Source: Salminus brasiliensis (lineage: Eukaryota; Chordata; Actinopteri; Characiformes; Bryconidae). Taken from it: a DNA stretch of 64,000 bases. The DNA is taken from the NCBI RefSeq assembly GCF_030463535.1, contig NC_132892.1:32501614-32565613 (forward strand). Reading direction: 5' to 3'. The notes under the pieces were generated by a model that saw nothing but the letters and a program-made list of their open reading frames with translations, did not search any database and was not told where the DNA came from. This document shows, one piece after another, positions 40,398 to 51,519 of this stretch (within the stretch, counting starts at the first letter, position 1; every line of letters begins with the position of its first letter). The position numbers and the translations under genes were made by a program.

Positions 40398-40558
40398 TTT
40401 CTCAACCCTGGTCCTGCACACTTCACCTCCCTGCTGTAACACAGCCCTGCTGCTCTGACGGGACTGGTTACTGAGCTGATTAGCTGGATCAGGTGTGCTT
40501 GGAGCAGGTAAACCAGTCAAATCTGCAGGGCAGGGTGCCTCCAGAGTTCAGTGCTGGT
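40398..40558. mobile_element. palindromic element P (CTGGTCCTG type)
   Basis: CCTGGTCCTGCACACTTCAC through CTGATTAGCTGGATCAGGTG to GCAGGGCAGGGTGCC; the two ends are imperfect inverted copies. Related copies at 47128-47325 and 48127-48290 and a fragment at 37352-37398. Confidence 0.65.
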
Positions 40559-41083
40559 TTGGCTGGTCAGTACATTAAATATTAACCCACCAACCTGTTG
40601 CGTACAAAGAGGAAGTGGTGCAGTGTTGCTATGCCAACAAACGTCAAAAAATGGCTGGATGTAAGTATGCATGATGGATATTTACTAATTACCGATGTTT
40701 TGAAGCATGTGTAGATGTTTTTTCGAAGTGTTTTATGTATATAAAAGTGAAGATAATTGATTTCCCATGATCCCCATCCTCTATCCTCTCAAAACAGCAG
40801 CTTTTTTGAGGAAAAACTATTTTTTGTCTTGAGGAGAGCTGCCAAATGTCTCCACATCCACACACAAAAAGGCCAATGAAATGAAGAAGCTAGTGATGTG
40901 TGCTACTCCGTCCAAATGATATCCTCTAGATTACTGTATTACTTTTCATGAGTCAGCACAATCCCCAGATAAGACAGTTCCAGCAGTGACTGTCCTACCC
41001 CGCACCCCCCAGGCTTCTTACACACTCGCTAATGTACAGAGTGAAGAGAAGAACAGAGGCTGATGGGAAAATCTCAAACACAG
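40559..41083. other. intergenic DNA without recognised features
   Basis: Unique-looking; no coding or RNA signal. Confidence 0.4.
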
Positions 41084-42174
41084 CAAAGTCATCTCACAGC
41101 ACAGTCATCTTACAGCACAGTCGACTTACAGCACAGTCACCTTACAGCACAGTCAACTTACAGCACAGTCAACTTACAGCACAGTCAGCTTACAGCACAG
41201 TCACCTTACAGCACAGTCGACTTACAGCACAGTGAACTTACAGCACAGTCAGCTCACAGCACAGTGAACTCACAGCACAGTCAACTTACAGCACAGTCAA
41301 CTTACAGCACAGTCAGCTCACAGCACAGTCATCTTACAGCACAGTCATCTTACAGCACAGTCGACTTACAGCACAGTCAACTTACAGCACAGTCATCTTA
41401 CAGCACAGTCAACTTAAAGCACAGTCACCTTACAGCACAGTCGACTTACAGCACAGTGAACTTACAGCACAGTCAGCTCACAGCACAGTGAACTCACAGC
41501 ACAGTCAACTTATAGCACAGTCATCTTACAGCACAGTCGACTTTCAACACAGGCAACTTAGCACAGTCAGCTTACAGCACAGTAAACTCACAGCACAGTC
41601 AGCTTACAGCACAGTCAACTTACAGCACAGTCAACTCACAGCACAGTCAGCTTACAGCACAGTTATCTTACAGCACAGTTGACTCACAGCACAGTCAACT
41701 TAGCACAGTCCGCTCACCGCACAGTCAGCTTACAGCACAGTCCACTCACAGCACAGCCAGCTCAGCTTACAGCACAGTCCACTCACAGCAGTCAGCTCAG
41801 CTTACAGCACAGTCCACTCACAGCAGTCAGCTCAGCTTACAGCACAGTGCACTCACAGCAGTCAGCTCAGCTTACAGCACCGTCAACTCACAGCACAGTC
41901 CACTCACAGCACAGTCAGCTTACAGCACAGTCAACTCACAGCACAGTCCACTCACAGCACAGTCAGCTTACAGCACAGTCAGCTCACAGCACAGTCCACT
42001 CACAGCACAGTTAGCTTACAGCACAGTCAGCTCACAGCACAGTCCACTCACAGCACAGTCAGCTCACAGCACAGTCAGCTTACAGCACAGTCAGCTTACA
42101 GCACAGTCAGCTCACAGCACAGTCAGCTTACAGCACAGTGAACTTAGACCAATCAACTCACAGCACAGTCTGCT

Positions 42175-42176
<2 letters not shown>
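41084..42176. repeat. 15-bp minisatellite
   Basis: About 72 units of CTTACAGCACAGTCA and CTCACAGCACAGTCA variants. From about 41755 to 41880 a longer unit with CAGTCAGCTCAG appears. Open frames are repeat artefacts. Confidence 0.95.

Positions 42177-42244
<68 letters not shown>
42177..42244. repeat. TA and TG microsatellite
   Basis: TA run (42178-42210) followed by TG run (42211-42243). Confidence 0.95.
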
Positions 42245-42246
<2 letters not shown>

Positions 42247-42429
42247 GTCACTGCTGGAACTGTCAGATCTGGGGATTGTTCAATACATTGACACAATACA
42301 TATGGTCATATCATTGCATACATAACCTTCCTATATGTACACACCAACACACCAAACGTTTTGCCAAACGTTCTGATTGGCCGCCAAAGACGGATCAGGA
42401 CAGGAAAACTCTCTGAATCCTTTCCTCCA

Positions 42430-42860
42430 CACCGTCCCGCCCCTCTTCTGACATTCCTTCCCCACTGAGAGTGCACATCTGTGTATGCATACATTAGAAG
42501 GAGCGTCTACAAACATTTGGACTTAAGGAGTATAAAGCCCCCCAGCATTGAGGAGCTGTGGAGCAGTGGAGGAACTGTGTTCTCTGGAATGATGGATGGT
42601 GGTGGAGCTCCATCCAGTACTTTTAGGATACTGAGTTGGGGATGATGAGGTGGGGTGGTCATCATCATCATCATCATCATCCAACATCCTGACCTCACTA
42701 ACAACACTCTTGGTGCTGAATGCAATCAAATCCTCACAGCAATGAGCCTGTGAGCCAGTCTCCTTCTCTGGACAGTAGAGAGAGAGTTACTCCAACAAAA
42801 GCAGCATCAGCTCTTGAATGTGAATGAGCAGGTGTCCCAATACTTTTGTCCATTTAGTGT
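42430..42860. mobile_element. rearranged element M: 3' end joined to a reversed 5' half
   Basis: 42430-42522 is the forward 3' end (ATTAGAAGGAGCGTCTACAA). 42523-42858 is the reverse complement of the 5' half, from TATAAAGCCCCCCAGC to ACTTTTGTCCATTTAGTGTA. A CAT triplet run lies at 42660-42681. Confidence 0.65.
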
Positions 42861-43355
42861 ATGTATATACATATGCATATATATATACTGAATCAGGTCG
42901 TTTGGCTCTGATTAGGGTCCCTCCCAATGAAACCAGTTAAACCGTCCCACATTGAAATATGCAAATTAGCACACAGTGACACGCCCCCTGCGTCCTTCAC
43001 CCTCTGAGAGGGCCTGAGGGCGTGAGGTGGGGTGTAATGGCAAGCATGTGCTGCATCATGTTGTTCAGCAGTCGGGATACACACGTCACCAGTGTGTATG
43101 CGCATGCTGACCTGCACGTGCTCAGTGCAGCTCTCTTGGCCTGGGGTTGGCATCCACACACACCCACACACACACACACACACACACAAATGACTATAAT
43201 GATATCCAGATCCAGACGTGAGCGCACTCACAAACACACACAGAGAAAGTGCAGTGATGACGTTCACAGACACACTCGGAGACTTCAGGGGGAACTCTCA
43301 GGGTCTAGACTGGTCCAGGATGACTGGCCGCTTCATTACTAGCATTTCTATAGAT

Positions 43356-43394
<39 letters not shown>

Positions 43395-43740
43395 AACACA
43401 AACACAGTATACTACAGTACAGAGGTTTAACCCTGTGATCCTATTATTCTTACCCAGTCTCTCAGCAGCAGGTGCAGGTGAACAGAAATCCAGTGAAGTC
43501 ATCAGAAAACAAGCTTCCCTGCCTCCTCACCACGAGCTAAACAGGTCTGACGCACTTTACAAACTAATGGAGTCAAAAAAAAAAAAAAAAAACTTTTAGG
43601 CTGAAAGTTTGCAGAAACAAGGCTACAGAACAGCTGCCCAGCTGTTAATGACGTAAAGAGGGGGATCCATCACTGGTTTTTGTAAAGAGTAGAAAAAGAA
43701 ACAATTAATCAATAATGAATGTATATATTTTTAAATAAAC
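42861..43740. other. intergenic DNA with CA microsatellites
   Basis: CA runs at 43157-43188 and 43356-43388 and an A run at 43576-43592. No supportable gene. An octamer-like ATGCAAAT occurs at 42958. Confidence 0.5.
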
Positions 43741-44182
43741 ACACAGCATTTATAGTATTTATGAACTGAATAATCTGTATATATATATAAACAAAGTAAA
43801 CATTTAGAAAGTGAAGAATTTATTCATTCACATTATACATTTATTCATAAAATACATAACTGACTTATAAACCATATCATCTAAAAATGTATATATATAT
43901 TATGTTATATATTTTCTAAATTCTCACATTTTGGGTTTAAATAAAATATTTACTTATATATATACTAATATATGAGTAAATATTTTATTTAAACCCAAAA
44001 TGTGAGAATTTAGAAAATGTATAACATAACAAATATATTAATACAAATTTATAAACCATATAATCTATAAACACATAGATTATAGATATATATAGATATA
44101 TAGATAGGTTACATAGATTTTTGTTATATACACACACACATACATATATATATATATGTGTGTGTGTGTGTGTAACAAAATA

Positions 44183-44219
<37 letters not shown>

Positions 44220-44340
44220 TAAAAGTATATATATAGTAAAAAAGTAAATAATAAATAGATAATAATAAATAAAAGTTTATTAAATGTACATTAAATATAT
44301 TAAAAAAATATATTTAATATATTAAAAACCTGTAAATATC
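43741..44340. repeat. AT-rich region with a long hairpin
   Basis: Contains the near-perfect inverted repeat at 43901-44029 (separate entry), TA/CA palindromic runs at 44131-44172 and a CT/TA run at 44183-44219. Confidence 0.8.
43901..44029. repeat. near-perfect inverted repeat, arms of about 56 bp
   Basis: Left arm about 43901-43956, right arm about 43973-44029, loop of about 16 AT bases; only two mismatches seen. The arms include TTCTCACATTTTGGGTTTAA and its complement. The palindrome is flanked by similar direct sequences TTATAAACCATAT (43866 and 44050). Confidence 0.85.
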
Positions 44341-45675
44341 ATAAGTAACTGTAAAACCCTCCCATAACTGAAGAGAAAAGCTAAGGAAAAGGACAGAGGT
44401 GACTGACAGGCCTGCAGTGGTGAGTTTATAGAGCAGGTATATTTTATTAAAGCTAAAAATAAGAGCTGCCTATAACAGTAATATTTACTTTTCTGTATAA
44501 TAATGTACTGAAGGAGTCAGAGCTCGCAACACTCTCACACTCACACTCACACTCACACAGAGTGGAAAATATCCACTACAACTTCATGTGGAATCACTTA
44601 CACCGATAAGGAAAAAAACAGCTGCAGAAACTGACTAACCCTGCCAGCACGACCAGCCTGACACACACAGTGTTATTATAACACACACACACACACACAC
44701 ATTCACCAGAACTTTTAGAAGTATTAAGACACTCTGCCTGCTCTGCCAGACTGTTAAATAAATAAATAAATAAATAGAGGCTGTGAGGTCCAGCACTGAG
44801 GGAATGTGATGCATTAAAGCAACATTATGTAACAATCAGCAAATTTTTTAAACCAGCAGCTTCAGGATCACGTTGAAGCTCCACTGACTGGAACAGGGAG
44901 AACGGCGTCTCCGTCATTCCCACTGCTACTGCACTATGGAGGTTTGGTGGTGGAGCTGCAGGAGAAGAACCTCCCTGCAGAACTGCTGCTGTGTAACACT
45001 GCAGAACCCATAGAGTCATATTAGTGTAAAACCCTGTAGTATTACTCTACCACCTCAGCCCACATGCTGCTCTACCTTCAGATCAAGCTTCTGGAGCTTC
45101 TCTCAGCTTGTCCAGAAATGCATATGTACAGCTGTGAGGCCATGAGGGGGCGCTCACGATTACTGCAGTGCTGTATAGTGGATTACACTCCAGGAGCAAA
45201 TGATGCCAATTCTTGCATACTGCTGCTTTAATGATGAGCGCTGTGTTTGTATTCAGAAGCACGTCTGATCTGCGTCGGTATGAAGGAGAACCCACAGATT
45301 AAAGCTAGAACACACCTCAATAACCTGTTGAATATTCATGAGGTCAGAGCGTTTATGCAAATCATCAGTTCCGGAGGGAGATATTAAATCATTGGCAGAT
45401 GTGTCATGCATTATTTATTATTATGTTATCTTTTGGCTTTGTGTGTGTGTAGGTGTGTGTGTGTGTGTTTGTTAAAGAGTCAATATCACAAACCTTTCTT
45501 TCATTGCATAAAAAAACAGCGAATAGCAACAGATGTAACAACCTGACCTGCTGACCTTTACAAATCTGACCTTCTCAAATCTGATAAATCCAATTCCTGT
45601 ATTTTCATTGTCTGGTAAACGTCTCAATAAACTGCCAATCTGTGCTGGTTGAGGGTCCCTTAGTGGTCCTTCCTA
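44341..45675. other. intergenic DNA, partly unique
   Basis: Short CACTCA and CA runs at 44528-44556 and 44681-44700. 45290-45420 is an unusually repeat-free AT-rich block with octamer-like sites. Confidence 0.4.
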
Positions 45676-46450
45676 AGAGCATGAGAAGGAAACCACTGAA
45701 CCAATGATCAGGAAGAGAAACTCTGAAAGCACGAGGAAGAACCACTGAGAGAACCCAAGATTCCAAAGGAGAACTTTTTAAGAATAAGAGGAAGAATCAT
45801 GAGAGGAACCAACATTCAAAAGGAGAATCTCTCTGAGAGCACAAGGAAAAAACGCTGAAAGGAATCAATAATCAAAAGGAGAAACTCTGAAAGAATGGGA
45901 AAGAACCACTTAGAGAACCCAAGACTGAAAAGCAGAATGTTTTAAGAGCATGAGGAAGAACCACAGAGAGAACCCAAGACTCAAAAAGGGGAACTTCCTA
46001 AGAGCACAAGGAAGGACCTGTGAAAAAAAAACAATAATCAAGAGGAGAACCTCTAAAAGCATGAGGAAGAACCACTGAGATAACCTAAGACTCAAAAAAA
46101 GATCCTTCCAAAAAGCATGAAGAAGAACCATTGAGAGGAACCAACACTCAAAAGGAGAATCTCTCTAAGAGCACAAGGAAGAACCACTTAGAGAACCCAA
46201 GACTCAAAAAGAGAACTCCATTAGAGCATAAGAAGGAACCACAGAGAGGACCTAGGACTTATAATCAGAACCACCCTACGAGCATAAGGAAGAACCATGG
46301 AGAGGAACCAACACTCATAAGGAGAACTTCCTAAGAGCATCACTAAAAGAACTCCAAAAAAGAGCACGATGAAGGACCAGTGAGAGAACCCAAATCAGAA
46401 CCTTCCTACAACATGTGGATGAAGCAATGAGCAGAACCAAGCCATAAAGA
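45676..46450. repeat. degenerate minisatellite of about 45-50 bp
   Basis: Units of GAGCATGAGGAAGAACCACT followed by GAGAGAACCCAAGACTCAAA and AGGAGAACCT. The unit resembles the reverse complement of the dispersed segment at 3220-3325. Confidence 0.85.
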
Positions 46451-46781
46451 AGAACCATGGAGAAAGCACTGAGACCACTGGGTCAGAACATCTCCAGAAC
46501 ATCAGGCAGGTCTTGTGGGCTGTTCCCGGTACCTACAAAAAGTGCCCAGAGGTCCCACCTCCCAGCTTACAGGGCTTAAAGGATCTGTTGGTGACGTCTT
46601 GGTGCTTCAGGGACCCTGGGGACGCCTTCAGGGGTCTTGTGGAGTCCTCGACGTGCCTCGACGGGTCTGAGCTGAAAGAGTGCGTGTGCATACTGAATAG
46701 ACCTGTAGCCTGCCCAGCTTTTCATCTGCTGAGATGTTTGAACTGGCTGACCTCACGACACACTGTTCACACAAGTGTTTG

Positions 46782-46817
<36 letters not shown>

Positions 46818-47127
46818 GCTTGCATAACCACAGAATTCTAAAATCCATGGATGCCTTTTCTTTTGGCTGATCGTCTGTCTTTTATCTCATCTACAAGTGT
46901 GTATCACCTGCTGTATGAATCAGTCTGGTCAGGTGACGGTCAGACCTGACGCTGCAGTCAGCGTCCTGTCAGTGTGGTCAGTTTCATTAAGTGCGGATTT
47001 GGAAATCACCTTCATACCTCACAGCGGCGGCTGCCAGTCTGACGGCCGGCTCATAGCTGTGCGAAAGAAAAGCTGGGATGAAAAGTGCACCTCATGACCG
47101 AGTTGGTGCAGACGGTCATGCAGGTCA
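46451..47127. other. intergenic DNA with TG run
   Basis: TG run at 46786-46813. No gene supported. Confidence 0.4.
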
Positions 47128-47465
47128 GTGGTTGTCAACCCTGGGCCTGGAGGACCCTCAATCCTACACATAGACCCTCCCTGCTCTAACACACCACCTT
47201 AATCTCAGGAAGGGCTCGTTACTGAGCTGATTGGCTGGATCAGAGCTGTGTTGGGAGCAGGGTGAACACTAAAATGTGCAGGGCATGGGGTCCACCGGGA
47301 CCAGGGCTGGGAATGACTTTTCTAGAGCAAATGTTCCCAACCTGGGTCCCGAGGGCCCCCTGCCCTGCTTTCTTCTTCTGGTCTGAGCCTTCTGTTTTGG
47401 ACATTACCCTCCATAGAGTAGTGGTTCCCAGCCCTGGACCTGGAGGAACTTCTAGCCTACACATC
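47128..47465. mobile_element. palindromic element P, copy 2, plus a second fragment
   Basis: 47128-47325 is a full-length-looking copy (CCTGGGCCTGGAGGACCC ... GGACCAGGGCTGGGAA). 47328-47465 is a further partial copy in rearranged order. Confidence 0.65.
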
Positions 47466-47504
47466 ACTCTGCCACTTTACTGTATTCTTATCATTTCTAC
47501 CAGA

Positions 47505-48055
47505 AGACTCAGAAAATTTATTTTATAGTGTTTATTTCATAGTGTTTATATTACAGTGTGTGTATTTATAGTGTTTTTATAGTGTTTATTTTATAGCGTT
47601 AATTTATAGTGTTTATTTTATAGAGTGATATTTATAGTGTTTATTTATGAAGTGATATTTATAGTGTTTATTTATGGAGTGATATTTATAGTGTTTATTT
47701 TAAAGTGTTTATTTATAGAGTGTTTATTTTATAGAGTGTTTATTTGTAGTGTTTTTTAGAGTGTTTATTTTATATAGTTTATTTGTAGAGTGTTTCTTTT
47801 ATAGTGTTTATTTTATAAAGTGTTTATTTTATAGTGTTTTTGTATAGAGTGTTTATTTTACTGTTTATTTTATAGTGTTTTTGTATAGAGTGTTTATTTT
47901 ATTGTGTTTATTTTATAGTGTTTTTGTATAGAGTGTTTATTTTATAGTGTTTAATTTATAGTGCTTATTTTATAGTGTGTTTATTTTATTGTGTTTATTT
48001 TATAGAGTGTTTATTTATAGAGTGTTTATTTTATAGAGAGTTTATTTATAGAGTG
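47505..48055. repeat. AT-rich minisatellite (TTTATAGTGTTTATTT type)
   Basis: Short units of TATAGTGTTTATTT and TATAGAGTGTTTATTT, variable from about 12 to 28 bp. Confidence 0.85.
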
Positions 48056-48126
48056 TGTATTCTTACACAAATAGTTGCAACTGTAACAACTGTAATTTCC
48101 CTCCTGGGATCAGTAAAGTATTTCTG

Positions 48127-48290
48127 ATTCTGATGCTGCTCTAACACACCACCTTCAACTCTGGAAGAACTTGTTATTGAGCTGATCAGCTGGATCAGGT
48201 GTGTTGGGTAAACTGGGAGCAGGGTGAACACTAAAATGGGCAGGACAGAAGATTCTCCAGGACCAGGATCTGATCCTGGAGGACCTCCTG
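48127..48290. mobile_element. palindromic element P, copy 3
   Basis: GCTGCTCTAACACACCACC ... CTGATCAGCTGGATCAGGTG ... TTCTCCAGGACCAGGATC. Confidence 0.65.
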
Positions 48291-48311
48291 TACTGAACCA
48301 TTGTTATGAAA

Positions 48312-48424
48312 AGGGTGTGTTTGCAGAACCGTTACTGTATTAAACAGCGTTCTTTAGAGATCCAAACCTGGTTCTTCTATGACATCAGTCAAGGAACCCT
48401 TAGTAGCACCCTTATTTTTACAGG
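48312..48424. mobile_element. G-type non-autonomous element fragment
   Basis: GGTTCTTCTATGACATCAGT and GCACCCTTATTTTTACAG match the 24250-24428 copy. Confidence 0.5.
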
Positions 48425-48799
48425 TAAGGGCCAGGTTATTTACCGAACCACTGCGCTAGGGGACAGTGTCCAGAACCAATCGCTCAGACCAGAAGAAGAA
48501 GGTCTGGCAATGTAGAGAAGGGACAGAAGATGACTCCATTTCTACACTTGAATGGTCCCTGACCTTCAGCAGATAGATTTATTTGTAATTCGGATATTTT
48601 GAGATGTTTTTTTATGTAAGATGAACTGATTTAGACTTCATTAATCCATGACCTTTCCTTTCATGTGTGCTAATTTTCAGAAATGCAGTGGGTTTGTCAA
48701 ATAAATGAACCTGTATATGAGCATGACCCCCCTCCCCCCGCACTAGTGTTATATATAATCGTCAGCAACAACAACTGCATTCGATTTTTTAAAGACTCA

Positions 48800-49245
48800 A
48801 AGAAAAAAAACTCATGAGGAAGAACCACTGAGAAGAACCAAGTCTCAAAGGGAGAACCTCTGTGGGATCGTAAGAAAGAACCACTAAAGGAACCAAGTCT
48901 CAAAAGTAGAACCTCTTTAAAAACACGAGGAAGAACCATTTGGTGAACCAAGTCTCAAGACAAGAACATGTGAATGAGCATCAGGAAGAACCACAGAGAA
49001 GAACCAAGTCTTAAAGAGAGAACCTCTGTAAGATTGCAAGAAAGAACCACTAAAAAAAACAAGTCTCAAAGGGAGAACCTCAGTAAGATCATGAGAAAGA
49101 ACCACTAAAGGAACCAAGTCTCAAAGGGAGAACCTCAGTAAGATCGTAAGAAAGAACCACTAAAGGAACCAAGTCTCAAAGGGAGCACCTCAGTAAGATC
49201 ATGAGAAAGAACCACTAAAGGAACCAAGTCTAAGAACCTCTAAGA
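48800..49245. repeat. minisatellite of about 47-50 bp, second block
   Basis: Units AAGAACCACTAAAGGAACCA, AGTCTCAAAGGGAGAACCTC, GTAAGATCGTAAGA. Related to the array at 45676-46450. Confidence 0.9.
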
Positions 49246-49374
49246 GCATGAGTAAAAACACTAAAACACTTATTTAGAACGTTGCTATGACGTAATGATA
49301 TATTCAGATCTTACAGTGCAGATGTTCCCAATTATGAATACATTAAAGTATTTCTTGTGCTCTGTGAACTTTAT

Positions 49375-49375
<1 letters not shown>

Positions 49376-49410
<35 letters not shown>
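49376..49410. repeat. CT microsatellite
   Basis: Perfect CT run followed by a CTCTTC-rich stretch. Confidence 0.9.
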
Positions 49411-49411
<1 letters not shown>

Positions 49412-49884
49412 TCTTCTTTAAGTCTCTCGCTCACCCATCACTCAGCGGTGTGGAATGGCTGTTATTTTCTCTCTGATAGAGCTCATTAAGGTTCATTGTG
49501 CGCTCAGTAAAACCTCATTTAGTGAAACGAATGATAGGCGTTAATACCTGGAGGACGATACGGGGCACTTTTATTGGAATTCAATACGCATTCCACACAT
49601 TCCTCCCTGCTGGAGACGAGCGATTGTTCACTATCTCTCTCCCACCCTCCCACTCTCTCACTCGCCCGTATCGGAGATGCTCTTTGGGCCCGTCCGTCAA
49701 ACCGCGGCCTAAAGAACAGGACTGCTCTGTGCTACAGCGAGTCGAGCGCTGTCTCCGACCACGCGGTCAGTTCTAGCCGAGCTGTAGTGACCGCGGGCGA
49801 GGATGTAGGCCTGCGGTTAGCACCATACGAACCGGCAGTGTCGAAGCAGTCATGACTCGTTAGCTACGTTAGCCTCGTAGCTCC
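49411..49884. other. unique, GC-balanced sequence
   Basis: No repeats seen; 49490-49850 lacks homopolymers and is unusually CpG-containing for this window. An exon or regulatory element is possible but unsupported. Confidence 0.3.
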
Positions 49885-50592
49885 AGCACAAAACTGTGTG
49901 ACTCGGGATCGGGGGCCGATCCAGGCATTTTTAGTGTATCAGGGGTCGACTTTTAGGGTTCCGATCCACTTCCGATCCTTAGGTTTGCTATAGCAGGGTG
50001 TCATCTGGCGGCCTCTAGGGGCCATTAACAGCCATGAGCCTTAGCTCCTGCAGACGGACTTTTCATTTTTTGGAAAGCTACCCTGGACAGAGTTTAACTG
50101 AGACCTTATTCCGGTCAGGAAAACCAAACAGAGTGTGGTGATGTTAACAGTTAGCAGCCAAAATGAAGGCTAAAGTTAGCTTCTTAGGCTAACTCTGAAT
50201 TCCACCTTAAATAGTGCCGCAGTTCCATAGAGTCACATTCAACAGCAGAGCGTCACTGATATGTTATTTAAGGTGGAACGGAAAGTTTGCGGAAGAGTAA
50301 AACTTTAGCTTAGCATTAGCTTTCGCATTTGGCATGTTCAGAACCGAGGAGGCGAATGCTAATGCTAATGCCCACGCGCTAAGTTGTAGCTAAAGGAGCT
50401 GGGAGCTGAGTGGTCAGACGGGTCAGTCCGACTGGACTGTAACATTTTAAACTAATGCTAATGCTAATGCCCACATGCTAAGCAATCAGACTGCAGAGTT
50501 GTAGCTAAAGGAGCTGGAAGCGGTCGATAGTCAGCATTATGAGGCTCGAATTAGATTGGGGGGGTTACAAACTTTGATCGGGACATCCCTAG
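49885..50592. mobile_element. hAT-like non-autonomous element(s)
   Basis: Right end GATCGGGACATCCCTAG and left GGGATCGGGGGCCGATCC are typical of a widespread fish hAT-type element. Internally, CTAATGCTAATGCCCAC...GTTGTAGCTAAAGGAGCTGG occurs twice (50355-50405 and 50456-50520). Confidence 0.45.
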
Positions 50593-50778
50593 TTAAACGT
50601 AAAGGTTCCTCAGATGGTCTGGATGGACTGTGAAGAACATTTGGAACACTTGGCTCAAAAGGAGAACCTCCCTAAGAGCTTGTGGTTCCAAGAGTTTGGC
50701 TTTCTGTCGCTAAGCGTGTTTAATATTGCTAGGATTGCTGAAGGTGGATTGCTAGGATGTTGTGAAGTGGCTTCTTTA

Positions 50779-50972
50779 GTATGCCTGGTCCCTGAGTGCA
50801 ATCAAATCCTCACAGCAATGCTCCTCCTCCTAAATCTCATTTAAAGTTTTCTTCTCTGGACAATAGAGACAGTTACTCCAACAAAAGCAGGATCAACTCT
50901 TTTAATACGCTTGATTTCAGAAGAAGCAAGGAACGAGCAGGTGTCCCAATACTTTCGTCCTAATACTGCTGC
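50779..50972 (-). mobile_element. element M fragment, reverse orientation
   Basis: CAATCAAATCCTCACAGCAA ... AGCAGGTGTCCCAATACTTT. Confidence 0.7.
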
Positions 50973-51519
50973 TCCACTGAATGGGTTTGAAGCTGCATCT
51001 GCTCCTCGTCCTTCATCCCACGTCTCCAAACGCTCAGCAGTTCAAACGCTCGCTCGTTTCACCTCTCCGTAATTTCCCTTTCTCTTCTGCAAACGCTCAG
51101 AGCTCTAATTGCTCTCCGAGGGGTTGTACGCAGCAAAGTTCTCAAAGCAGGATTAGCCGGGGTTGTGCGTAAGTGTGTTTAGCGTTTTGCTTGTTTTCAT
51201 CGTCTGCTTTTCATTTCTGTGGATGAATGCTGTCCTGATTTGTTTATTTATTTATTTGAGGCGTCTTTGTCTTTGATTTATTGTTCTCTGCACATAAAAG
51301 CTTGGTCCCAGCGGTCCTTCGTCTGAAAAATGAGAATTAAAGCATCAGAAATAAATGAATCACATTGTTGAGTTGTATGTTGATCACGCTGAGGTGGAGT
51401 GGAAAGCAGCCCTGAGAATGTCGAATCAGGATGGATGCCGGTACTCGAAGAAGTCTGAATGTGGAATCACTGCAATTTAATGTGATTTATTATATTTTTG
51501 TATATTATATAAAAACTGA
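50973..51519. other. intergenic DNA without recognised genes
   Basis: Mostly unique, AT-rich towards the right; a short TTTA run at 51242-51258. Confidence 0.4.

Noticed and set aside
38500..42176. CRISPR-like array
   Set aside because: The 26-bp and 15-bp repeats are contiguous minisatellites with no unique spacers and no cas genes, in a vertebrate genome.
42523..42729. Small minus-strand frame with an Asp/Met run
   Set aside because: It lies in the reversed half of element M; the run is a CAT triplet repeat.
46513..46782. Plus-strand 89-codon frame as a gene
   Set aside because: No recognised motif, no flanking splice signals, atypical composition.
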